Position numbers and translations under genes: made by a program. DNA of 64,000 nt from NCBI GenBank assembly GCA_029204225.1, contig CM055112.1, positions 29,903,203 to 29,967,202 on the forward strand, in the 5' to 3' direction. Below are positions 44,105 to 53,909 of this stretch, piece after piece (the first letter of the stretch is position 1; every line of letters starts with the position of its first letter). A model generated the notes under the pieces. That model saw nothing but the letters and a program-made list of their open reading frames with translations, made no database searches and had not been told where the DNA came from. This DNA comes from Diphasiastrum complanatum. Its lineage: Eukaryota > Streptophyta > Lycopodiopsida > Lycopodiales > Lycopodiaceae.

Positions 44105-44300
44105 CCGATATCGCTCTCAAGCGCACTCTTTCATCTTTCAAGCTTCCGCCCTCTCACAGTGTGCTCGAGTCCAATACCGCCTGCTGTGCAATATCGCTTT
44201 CAAGCGCGCATCTCTTTTCTGCAAATAATCTCTGTAGATCTTGCACTCAAAACCGATATTTAGTGCTGGTATCGATCTCAAGCGCCCTTTCATCGCAAAT
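44105..44300 (-). repeat. Partial third C2-type LTR copy (R/U5 portion)
   Basis: Carries the same motif succession as the start of the second copy (ATC...GCGC at 44107, then 44161, 44191, 44242 and 44268) with the same spacing. It then stops. About 80 bases later the H3-like reading frame begins on the plus strand. The rest of the LTR, including its TATA and U3, is missing. Confidence 0.6.
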
Positions 44301-44365
44301 TTTTTTTGTTTTGATCCACTTTTGTTTTGTTCAAACTTCTTTTTGTTGATTTTCTTCTTCCGAGA

Positions 44366-45451
44366 ATGATGGCTAGGACCAAATCCACCGCCCGTGCCAT
44401 CACCACTGTACAGCCATCCCATTCCCGTGTTTCCCCTGGTATTGACCGTAGGTGTGGCAGGAAGTAGGTTTGGCTGAGGGAGATCAGAAAACTCCAAAGA
44501 TCAACTGAATTGTTGATCTCTAGAGCTCCTTTCGGCCGATCTATACGGAATGTCACTTTGTCACTTGGGCTGAATGTTCGTTTTGCCGTGACAGCCATGC
44601 AGGCCTTGTAGGGTGCTGTAGAAGTTTTTTTGTCCCAGTTTTTTGAGGATATTTGTCTTTTGGCAGTGCATGGTAAGCGTGTCATCATCATGCCAAAGGA
44701 TTTCGTCATTCTCAAAAGGCTTCGGGACAGATATTCTGGTCTACATGTTGATAATGCCAGCACCTCCAGAGACCTGCCTCTGGATAGAACCAACGTGCCT
44801 ACTACCTCTAGGAGGAAGAGAAAGTAGGTTGTCTCCAAGGAGGCTGGACGTATCCCGGCCAAGAGACCTCATGTCTTCTTGAGCTCTGAGTCAGATGCTG
44901 GAGAATCTGACTCAGATCGAGAATCTTCACCCAGTCCTCCTCCTGTTATTCGTCCAGCTCCTCAATAGGTTTCATCACCAAAAGTGTTGATTACCCAAGA
45001 GGAGCTAGACAAAATAACAGAGAAATTTGTAAATATTCTTTCCACTTCTGTTTTTGCTCCTGTACATAATATTTTTGTGAGAATTCCATACGATCCAGCC
45101 CAGGTTTTTTTTTATTCCGACCGTTATAGTCAATACGAGGCCTACCTAGCTAACAAAATTGATCTTCTCGGCAAATTTTTTGATTTTTTTCTTCCAGATA
45201 CATGTAGAAGCTTTAGAGTAGGTCCCAAATTTTGTGCCGAGCTAAAAGATAAGACCTTGAAAATTTCAGATGCAATAGTAGAGGCTAGAGTTTTTTTTTT
45301 GCAGTATATTATTAGTTTCAATTCCCATGGTACAATTTTTGTAGTTAGTCCATTTTTCATGGGAGCGGTAAAGGCGAAAGAAGCCAATTTTGAGAAGGTT
45401 GTCTATTTTATCAAGTGCAGTCCTATGGCAAAATTTTATTTGATTCCATAG
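44366..45451 (+). pseudogene. Histone-H3-like frame with long C-terminal extension, four in-frame TAG codons
   Basis: One phase stays free of TAA and TGA for 362 codons from ATG 44366 (second ATG 44369) to TAG 45449. TAG codons interrupt it at codons 34 (44465), 82 (44609), 154 (44825) and 201 (44966). The N terminus ARTKSTAR copies the H3 tail start (K4 kept, K9 replaced by Ala), but the tail is about 13 residues short. The fold is clear: LREIRK, STELLISRAPFGR, NVRFAVTAMQAL, FEDICLLAVHGKRV and IMPKD, with loop 1 of normal H3 length. A basic RRKRK linker and an acidic SSESDAGESDSDRESS stretch follow. Then comes an AT-rich, Phe-rich domain of about 160 residues that I do not recognise. There are no introns. 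It may be a decayed chimeric retrocopy; translation would require TAG read-through. Confidence 0.75.
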
Positions 45452-46199
45452 AAAAATAAGTAAGGATTGCTCTTTTTTTTGTTGTTGCTTTAATCTGAAT
45501 TGTTGCATGCCTCATTGCTTTAATAAGAGCCAATTTTTTCATAAATATGAATTTAACGATATTTGTATCTTGGTTGTTGAAGTCGGCATTGGAGCCTAAA
45601 CATTCTTTTTGTAAAGATAAATAAGGAAGGAATATCAAATTTTCTATGTGTAAAAGTAAACTCAGCTGCAAATACACATAGAGAATTTGATTCTCTACTT
45701 CATGATGCCGTGCTAATAATGGAATGCAATTTTTCTATAATGATAAAAAGACATTAGCATGTATTTACTGATAGTGAATCTCAAAGTTCTTCCATAAGTT
45801 GGATTGTTTCGCCAATATCTCTGCATTTGATCTCGAGCTCATGTCTTTTATGTACCTGCATAAAACTAATACAAAGTTAGGTAGAATTAGTACAGAGTTT
45901 GTATTAGAAAGTTTTGATTGAAACTATCCATAAAAGATCAAGTGTTTACAGTTACTTAGGAGTTTACCATTGAAAATGAATCTGAAGTCTAAAAGTACAT
46001 CATCTTGTAGGAGCAATAGTTCCCGTCGGATGTAGTTTAGACTCCAATCTTCTTTCACCTCAACACATGTCAAAACGACATCATTGTATATAATTTCAAT
46101 ATTTTTTTCGTTTTGAATGTCCACTGGCTTCCAAGTCTTGATCGAGTGGCACCTATTTACCTTTTTTTTTTTTCCATCTTTGATAATGGAAGCATAAGC
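45452..46199. other. No recognised gene
   Basis: AT-rich sequence. A 66-codon minus-strand frame at 45924-46124 (NYIRRELLLLQDDVLLDF) directly follows the gag relic on the same strand and might be its continuation, but no motif confirms this. Confidence 0.4.
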
Positions 46200-46935
46200 T
46201 CAACATTTGTTTTTCAATTTGATAACGGAAGCACATGGAAGACATTCATCGTGTAGTTTGTCCTTACATTTGGCTCTTTGTTCTTTTCTGCGTCTTTGTT
46301 CTTGGTCGGAGTTATCAGAGTCCGAACTAGTGCTCTCACTATTGTCGACTCTCTTAATGGCATCGGCACAGGCTACTTGAAAAGACACATATTTGTCTTT
46401 TCTCTTCATTTGTTGCCTGATTCCCTTGGGTAATCCTGCCATGAACCATGTTAGGACACTATGGTCTAGGACACTATCATGGTCGCATCCACTGCACAAT
46501 CTCTTGATCCGTTCAATATAATCGCACAGGGACTCGTTTTTCTTATCCATATGGATTCGTCCAAGTTGCAAGAATGGATAAAAAAAGAAGCAGGTGGTTT
46601 TAAATTGTGTGATGAACTCAGCTTGTAAGATGTTCCAATCATCTCTTTCATTCTACTCAAAATTGAAGTACCAATATTTTGTAGTGTCAGTTAGGCACAT
46701 AATGAAATATCTTAATAGCTCTTGCGGGCTGTTCTCTCCATAGGCTCTACACGCTTGGGTGTAGATCTGTAGGAATCATCACATATCTCCCTTGCCATCA
46801 AACCTCGGAAGGTCAATCTTGAGGAAGTTTCAAACTGTGTGGGGTACAAACAGCCTAGGATTGTCCATCGGGGGTGGATCTATGTCAATGAGTCCAGGTA
46901 ATATTTTGATCGGGATGTTGACAAATTTCTCGAGT
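46200..46935 (-). pseudogene. Ty3-type gag relic, same family as 8170-8773
   Basis: The minus strand reads MDLPKLEKFVNIPIKILPG, then IDLPRFDGKGD, and after shifts CLTDTTKYWYF, DDWNILQAEFIT and an open piece 46200-46571. That piece has LGRIHMDKKNESLCDYIERI, DHSVLTWFMAGLPKGIRQQM and an acidic/basic Ser-rich tail. The first part contains TAG and TGA stops and a shift near 46640. This copy is better preserved than the one at 8170. No zinc knuckle or pol follows. Confidence 0.65.
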
Positions 46936-48520
46936 TTAGGGAGATCCATGGTGGTCGAATATGAAATAGCTGCCCCCTGATGATCATCCCATGTCATCCT
47001 GAAGTGTTATCCCTACCAAGTATTCCAAAGTCATCTCTGATCACAAAGATCTAAGCATCTACCCCGTAGTGCCCACCTGTATTTCCCCAAGCTAGCTCCA
47101 AGCTACTCCTATGAATGGTTCTAAACCATTCCCTGATAATACACATAGATGTGAACTCCAAAGCCACCATCAAGTCCCTCACATGACTTTGCATGCCAAT
47201 ATCTCTCCAAGTGAACCTGTGAGATCTTACATGGCCCAAACCAAACAATCTGCACCCTGTCATCATTGGAATCTGCATCCCCGATGCAATACTGATATGG
47301 CAAATTGACTTGACTTACCCAGAATAGGCAGTTGAAGTGTATTGCCTCGATGACAAATCGGATACACTACTCCACAGCTAAATTGACTTGATCAAAATTG
47401 ACTTACCGATTGTAAAATCACAAAATCATCACACTTACCACTCTTGAAGACATCTGAAATGTAATTATTGACCATTTCTTCATCTTCTACGTGTCCCATA
47501 CATAGCTCATCCAATGCAAGCTCGCTATCCAGCCCAATGGCTTTCAACTATCCACCTCCATAACCTGCGATTGTCAAAATGTGTGTACCTCCAAGCTAGC
47601 CCATATATTTCTTCAAACGAGAAATTTCCAAGCTACAGATGCGTGTGTCAATGCAGCTATCACGTGACTCAACAATGCCACTGCCGATCATACTTGTGAG
47701 AGCGTTCCTCCAAGACGCCACCTGACATTGGTTGGTTCTAACTCCAAAAGTTGAACCTAATCACAAGAATTTTTCAACCTAACTAGCATACCATGCCTAC
47801 CTCTCACTTGTGATTGCTTGCTCTCTCAAAATTGTTGCCAATAATGAGTAGTCACAATGCCAAACTGCACTTTTATCGTCAAAACTAGCTTTCTCCACAC
47901 AATTCCGCTACCATTCACCCCCATACCGCATTTATCGCTTCCAAACACCCTGTTACCCTGTCAGGGGTAAGTAATAATGATTTAGAAGTGATTATGCCTC
48001 ACTGTACCGCCCTGTAGCAGGTTTCACAAGCCAAAAATTGCCTCGAATTTGGCCCTATGGTATCCAAATAGCGAATGTAGCCCATCACTAGGTCACCCAC
48101 ACTCTGCTCGATAGAATGGTGATGAAAACACCCTAACTATTGTAAGATACTAGGTAGCAATTTACAGTGCCCACTTCCATCAAGCAGAGAGAAAGATCCG
48201 TAGCTTTATGTTTTTCGTCAACTAGCCGCTTTTTCTCAATTCCCAGAATTGCTTCTTTCTTCTCCCATTGTAAATGGATCGCAAAATCCACTCAACCCTG
48301 AGTTGCCACTACCTTGCTCCACCTTTCGATCTGCTCATCTCAGCAATTGACAAACCACTAAGAGAAGCTCTGATCGAAGGAACTTTGTTGTCTCTAGCCA
48401 TCCAGACTGCTGATACCTTGTATGGAGTCCTCTCTCCTGAGATGCTCTGAGTGCTATTTCTCCTAGTGAAAGACACTATCCCATAGCTTCACCGGATCGT
48501 GCATACCTGCAACACCCTGA
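46936..48520. other. No recognised gene; probably internal remnant of the element bounded by the next LTR
   Basis: The 1.6 kb to the left of a minus-strand LTR and primer site should hold its leader and gag, but I find no gag motif. Frames are short and without signature. It may be a non-autonomous element or severely decayed sequence. Confidence 0.4.
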
Positions 48521-48533
48521 CACTCTGATACCA
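48521..48533 (-). other. Primer-binding site
   Basis: On the minus strand TGGTATCAGAGTG matches the initiator-Met type site except for its last two bases, and it lies three bases from an LTR edge. Confidence 0.7.
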
Positions 48534-48536
48534 AGT

Positions 48537-49016
48537 TGAAATCCCAATAGAATCTAGTGCAGTATGTAGATCACATCACACAATCACCATAGCCACTCCT
48601 CACAAGCTCTCATAGATGGCACAACAAAGGTTATGTATATTACAAAGAACGTTGTACATATAGGAAATCCCTAACTACATGAAAGGGCAGGTGTCCTAAA
48701 ATTGGCCTACCACCTACCAAACTAGAACAAGGTCCAATATGGCCTAAATAACTGACAAACCCGAGACATGCCCTCCAGTATAGCATAGCGAAACCAAAAT
48801 CACTATACAGGCTAATTTTCCTACGTGTGGCTACCCGGCTAACCCAAGTAGTCGTCTATGGAATCAGTGCCCGATTGATATAATGATAGTGGGTCACGTC
48901 CCAAACACAACCATATACAATAAACCAAATAAACTGTACAGTAATTACATCATCACATTTAGAGCTTATACTAATGAATCAGGTCACAACTTGATTTCTA
49001 ACTAGATAGTTCCAAC
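48537..49016 (-). repeat. LTR of about 480 bp (minus-strand element)
   Basis: On the minus strand it runs from TGTTGGAACTATC to GGGATTTCA and is followed by the primer site, so it is a 5' LTR. Its outer edge abuts a copia fragment of the D family at 49018. No second copy of this LTR was found in the window. Confidence 0.65.
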
Positions 49017-49017
49017 A

Positions 49018-49285
49018 ACTTCCATGTTCCACTCATCTTTTTGTATTGCCTCATCTACACATATAGGTTCATCAAAAGAGGTTAGGAAAGCATAGTTTGT
49101 ACCTCCAACAACTTGCTTACCTTTTTCATCATATGTGAGCGTTGAAGGTATTTGCCTTTGCCTTGATGTCCTCCATCAAATTTGGCTTTTGACTTGATGA
49201 AGGCCCTTCATCAACATCATCCAAAGTACCATCATCCATGTCATCAACATCAAGAATCTCCTCTACTCTCCTAAATCCTATGTTA
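49018..49285 (-). pseudogene. Copia fragment: integrase-RT linker of a D-family element
   Basis: The sequence closely follows 55350-55640 of element D (CATCNAAAGAGGTTAGGAAAG, ACTTGCTTACC, TTTGACTTGATGAAGG and CATCAACATCAAGAAT) with indels. It encodes the stretch after the integrase and before RT. Both sides are unrelated, so it is an isolated remnant, apparently cut by the LTR at 49016. Confidence 0.75.
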
Positions 49286-49289
49286 GTCT

Positions 49290-50344
49290 ACCTCCATTCA
49301 TGCTGCTGCATTTTTACTCGTGTTGTCACACAATTACATATTTGAACTGTTTGTCGCTACAGTCTGCATTTTTACTCGGGAATTTTCACAGGGAAAAAAC
49401 CCGACACTGTCGCTTTGTCACCAAGTGTTTTGTGACACTTCTAGAAAAGTGATAGTTGCGTAGTCTGAATAAATACAAGTAAATTTGAACAGGCGAGAAA
49501 TGCGACACTATGTTTTTACATGTAATTTATGACAGGCAAAAAATGCGACACTGCCCTACAAATGCCAAAGGTGTCCTACAAAAGTCAAAGGTGCCCTTAT
49601 AGAGAAGCGAAGATACCTTGCAAATCATCATTTGATGGGGTGTCGCAATTTTCGCATTTTCACCAGCGTTGATTTTAGCGAAGCCCGACGTCGCGACCTC
49701 TTCACGCTCGTTCCATGCATTGTGCAATCAGATTTGACAACAACAATAGCCACCCACGATCTCCTACAAACAGCACAACCACTTTTGTACCTTCTTCATC
49801 TGCACACCTATAAAACTTATGTATATATTGAATACCATCTCAGTATTCAATCAAGAGAAGACAGAATGAAGCATGACTTGCAATTCAGAGACAGACATTG
49901 CAGATGCCTTCGCGCATTGATTCTTTCTCCCAGATGGATTGTGAATAGATTCATCACCTTTACAGATTGTGATTAGCTTTGTAAAGCACGCGGTTACGTC
50001 TGCTATTGTTTTGTGCTCACCTATATTATTGACTTGTATATTTTGTTATACTTAATCTGATTACAGCTCTGTTTGGTTCTGCGTTCAGATTTGTGTCGAT
50101 ACTGTAATGCTTTTCTACGTTCTGTCTTGCTTTCTAATTGCCTAGTCTGGCTATTTGTTGTTCATGACTTATTATTAGTCTAGCTCTTTGTGACTAATTT
50201 GTGACTAATTATTTGTCTGCTCTTCACTTTCGCTACTACTACACATTAAAGGCTTTAAAATTATCATATTCTTGTTCGCCTACTAAGTCACCAGTAGTGC
50301 ACGCATCGAGAGAATTGAAGGGCTCGCTCTAATATTCTCCAACA
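49290..50344 (+). repeat. Small direct repeats and probable LTR ending at a primer site
   Basis: The right end (CTCCAACA, 50344) borders a perfect copia primer site, so the sequence before it should be a plus-strand LTR; its start was not located. The left part has three copies of ACAGG..AAA..CGACACT (49388, 49489 and 49532) and two of CTGCATTTTTACTCG (49309 and 49365). No coding signature. Confidence 0.45.
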
Positions 50345-50356
50345 TGGTATCAGAGC
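50345..50356 (+). other. Primer-binding site, plus-strand copia element
   Basis: TGGTATCAGAGC is an exact match to the initiator-Met primer site, 143 bases before the gag ATG. Confidence 0.88.
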
Positions 50357-50499
50357 TATTTCTGTAGCCTGATAAGCTTCCATAGAAACAAGACTCTGCT
50401 AGCCAATAGAATAATTGTCTTCTTGTTTTGTAATTTAGCACCAAATTTTTATACTTAAGTTAGTGATAGTTATTCTTATCACCAAGACTAATCTTCCAC

Positions 50500-51105
50500 A
50501 TGGATTCCCAAGGAGCCAGTCCTATCATGGACAAGCTTGATGGAGCCAATTACCATCTGTGAAAATTTAAGATGAGAACCATGCCAATGGCTAAGGAGTT
50601 GTATGATGTTGTTACAAGTGCAGAGGGAAAACCCGAAGCTGACGACGCAACGATCTCCTAATGGAAGCTGAAGGATGGCAAAGCATTTGCACTGATCATC
50701 CTCAACATTTTGGATACTCAGATCGGCCATGTGTCCGAAGCTCAGACATCCAAAGAAGTCTGGGACATCTTGAGCACATTATATGAAGTGCGAGATATAG
50801 CTTCCAAGCTACATCTTAGAAAGAAATTTTACTCCCTCAAGATGGCAAATGGTGATTCCCTATAGAATCACATCAACCATTTGAAGAACCTACTGAAGCA
50901 AATGGCCGTTGTTGGATCTGTCATGGACGATCAAGACACAGTAATGCAACTACTTACAAGTTTGCCAAGCTCATACGATAGCTGGGTGATGATCATCACG
51001 ACACATCTAGAGCTGACTCTCTCAAGAATCATTACAATGTTGTTCCAGGAAGACACGTAGAGGAACGAAGCCTCCAGTTCCTCAGCTGATTCTCATGCTT
51101 TGAGT
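50500..51105 (+). pseudogene. Ty1/copia gag with four stops
   Basis: From ATG 50500 one phase gives MDKLDGANYHL, a TGA where Trp is expected, KFKMRTMPMAKELYDVV, a TAA, DGKAFALIILNI, EVWDILSTLYE, LRKKFYSLKMANGDSL, a TAG (next NHINHLKNLL) and LLTSLPSSYDSW. A further TAG precedes the Ser-rich end, so it is broken but colinear gag. No zinc knuckle follows. The sequence changes at about 51106 to the LTR-like end of the opposite-strand element H. Confidence 0.85.
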
Positions 51106-51370
51106 TGAGAATACAGTTTAAAAGCCCGACCGAATCAATCACCACAACACAACATCAAGTGCAATAAGACAAGACAACACAATTGCTCTCCCACAAACTG
51201 TATATTCACACTGATAAGCAAGTACAAAGTAAAAGTTGTTTAAGAGTACTCAAAGGGCTTGTAAAAGAAAGATGACCTGATAATTCTAGAACTGAGCACA
51301 CGTGGTGTCATCAAAATAAAAAAGCACTGTATAAGTCGATCATTGTTATTTTAACTCTCTCCCTCAATGA
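51106..51370 (-). repeat. Probable 3' LTR portion and polypurine tract of element H
   Basis: On the minus strand the RNase H end of H is followed by ATTGAGGGAGAGAG, a polypurine tract (about 51355-51370). Noncoding sequence that should be the LTR lies beyond it, up to the gag at 51105. A clear TG...CA boundary was not found. Confidence 0.4.
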
Positions 51371-51444
51371 TCAACGTCTCTCTTTATTTTAAAGTTTATT
51401 CTATTCATGGAACATACCTCCATGATAGTATCATAAGTAAAGGC

Positions 51445-53259
51445 TTTTTACATAACCAGATCTAAGCCAAGTTTGGTTCTAAAAGTTTCAAACTTCTCTT
51501 TACTTAAAGCTTTCGTAAATATATCAGCAACTTCCAACAACGTAGAACAATGTGCAATACTTATGTTTTCATATTGTAGTTTTTGACGCACAAAGTGATA
51601 TTTTATCTCAATATGTTTTGTTCTTACATGAAAGACATGATTCTTAGCCAATTGTATTTGTCATAGAAAATAACAGTAGGATGTACCTGCTTCATGCCAA
51701 TCTCACGTAACAACTTATGTATCCAAATAGCTTCCTGAGTGGCATAACTTAACGCTTTATATTCAGCTTCTATAGAAGAAAGAGAAATGGTGTCTTGCTT
51801 CTTGCTAGACCATGAAAAACAACCGCTACCAAAATTGAAGGCATAACCTGTTGTTGACTTTCTATCATCTACATTTCCTGCCCAATCAGCGTCAACATAA
51901 CCTTGCAACTTAGGTAAAGCACTTTGTCTTTTGTAGACCAGGCCAAGGTTATGTTTACCTTTCACATACCTCAAAGTCCTTTTCGCAGCTTTCCAATGAT
52001 CCATGGTGGGTGATGACATAAATTGGCTAGTCAAACTTATAGCATAGTAGATATCAGAGGACGTGTAGTCGTAAGATATATCAAACTCCCAACTAGCTGA
52101 TGAAATAAAGTAGCGTCAATATGTGCACTATCATCAACACAAGATAATTTCTTACCAGCTTCGCAAGGGGTGATGGAAGGTTTGCACTCTGTCATGCGAA
52201 ATCTCTCTAATATCTTGTGCACATACTTTTTTTGACATAACCTGATATCATTGACAATTTGCCATACTTCGACACCCAAGCAATAGTGCATAAGATCTAA
52301 ATCTATCATCTCAAATTGCTTGCATAAGTTGGCTTTGATGTAATGAATGAGATTCTCACCATTGCCCGTGATAATAATATCATCAACATAAAGTACAATC
52401 AAGGCAATGCTATCTTCGTTTATAAGAACATAAAGATTTGGATCTTAATTTGTTCTTACAAACTCATGAGAAAGAAAGTAATTGTCAATGTGTCCATACC
52501 ATGCACGTGGTGCTTGCTTAAGGCCATAAAGTGCTTTGCGTAGCTTGTACACCTTATGTTCTTGTCCTTTTGCCATAAAGCCCTGTGGTTGGACCATGTA
52601 AATTTCTTCCTCTAAATCACCATTTAAAAATGCAGACTTCACATCCATTTGATGGATCTTCCACCCAAAATGAGATGCTAAGGCGATGATAAGATGTAGC
52701 GTAGTCCACTTAGCCACTGGAGCAAATGTCTCTTCATAGTCAATTCCATTATTTTTCTCATATCCCTTCACTACTAGGCGTGCCTTATGCTTTGCTATCG
52801 TGCCATCCGCATGAAACTTTGTTCTAAACACCCATTTGTTGTCAATGGGTTTCTTTCCAATTGGTAGATCAACTAACTCTCATGTATCATGCTTGTGGAT
52901 GGACTCCATCTCCTCTTCCATTGCCCTTTGCCACTCTTTGTGATCCTTTGCCTCATCAAAGGTTGATGACTCTCGACACTTCAAAATGTCACTCATTAGG
53001 GCATAGTTCACATGATAGCGATCGGGAGACTTCCTTTCCCACATTGATCTTCTCACTTCTTCTTGTGTGCTAAATCCTGATTGATTTAGCTTTGCATCCT
53101 TCATGATCTTTTCATACCATTTTGGTATTTTAGACTCAGGTGATACACTTCGTGGAGAGTATGTGTCCCAAGGAGTGTCCAAGTAATGTCTCTTACTTCC
53201 AACTGATTTCTCCTTTGTTGCTCCTATTGGCAAGTACTTTCCCCTAGGCTCTTGGATAG
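51445..53259 (-). pseudogene. Copia element H, 3' part: RT and RNase H
   Basis: Successive minus-strand frames (52880-53233, 52445-52831, 52037-52402, 51624-52034 and 51448-51651) give SMWERKSPDRYHVNYAL, KARLVVKGYEKNNGIDYEE, QMDVKSAFLNGDLEEEIYM, the catalytic LYVDDIIITGNG, LVGSLIYLTTTRP, DADWAGNVDDRKS, SWSSKKQDTISLSS and FHVRTKHIEIKYHFVRQK. A stop or shift separates each. The left end has the RNase H C terminus. The right end stops at 53259 in the integrase-RT linker and continues at 59111 beyond element D. Confidence 0.9.
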
Positions 53260-53909
53260 TGTAAAAGATTTCAGATCCTTAAGATCCAATCTACTTGAAT
53301 GATCTTTGGTTAGAAAGAGAAATACACTACCAATTTCACCAATGTAAAAAAATCAGCATCTACACACAATTTGAGATGCAAACACTAATAGGACTTGATC
53401 AAACTTGAATGAAATGATTATGTACTGTTGCTGTCTGTACAAAACCAGCAAACTATTGTATTTCACACGTGTGGATCCAAAAATAACAAATACAGGTCAT
53501 TCTACACATAGAATTGCAAGCAATCACCAAGATAGTGCACCAATGGATAGTAGAACCCAAGAGAATCATGTATAAGCATGAAATGAGATAGAGAAGAGAG
53601 AAGATGACTCTCTCCATGAGTTACATCCTTTTATAACAGGTCCAAACCCTATTTGGCCACTTGGCTTTCCCACCAAATTGCTAACCCTACCAATTTTGGG
53701 TCTAGATTCAATGTACCCAACTTCTTCAAATTGAATTTACTCAAACTCGCATTCTATCTTTCCCATACTTTCAAAAAGTGTTTATTCAAATGAAATTTAG
53801 ACTAATGAACTTTGAAAAGTCAACCTCTAATTCTAAAACAAGTTTTGGCCTCAATATGCCAAATATGAAAATATTGCAAAATGTGATGAAACTAGTTGAA
53901 TCTTTCACA
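53260..53909 (-). repeat. 3' LTR of element D (650 bp)
   Basis: The LTR starts TGTAAAAGATT and ends AATCTTTCACA on the plus strand, with terminal inverted repeats. The minus-strand TATA element (TTATAAAAGG) is at about 53627-53636, and the G-box palindrome CACACGTGTG is at 53464-53473. Confidence 0.95.

Larger units (their letters stand above)
42891..44285. repeat. Periodic array of an inverted 17-19 bp motif
   Basis: Motif R is GCGCTYGAAxxxGATAYC and motif F is its inverse, RTATCGxxxYCxAGCGC. R copies start at about 42925, 43006, 43086; 43553, 43634, 43714; and 44161, 44242. The R-to-R distance is 80-81 bp each time. F copies lie at about 42952, 43034; 43501, 43581, 43662; and 44107, 44191, 44268, placing each about 28 bp after an R start. 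Each R-F pair is an imperfect hairpin of about 45 bp. The array lies in the R/U5 part of the LTR copies and would be transcribed into the element leader. Function unknown. Confidence 0.7.

Noticed and set aside
42891-44285. Periodic repeats considered as a CRISPR-like array
   Set aside because: Alternating inverted motifs, non-unique spacers, and an LTR of a plant genome; no cas genes.
44366-44740. Possibility that the H3-like frame is a centromeric H3 (CENH3)
   Set aside because: Loop 1 has normal H3 length, the frame is intronless and the N-terminal tail begins like canonical H3. CENH3 genes usually have introns and a longer loop 1. Not excluded without phylogeny.
44290-44862. 190-codon minus-strand frame over the H3-like region
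   Set aside because: Antisense shadow: the plus-strand phase carries the H3 motifs.
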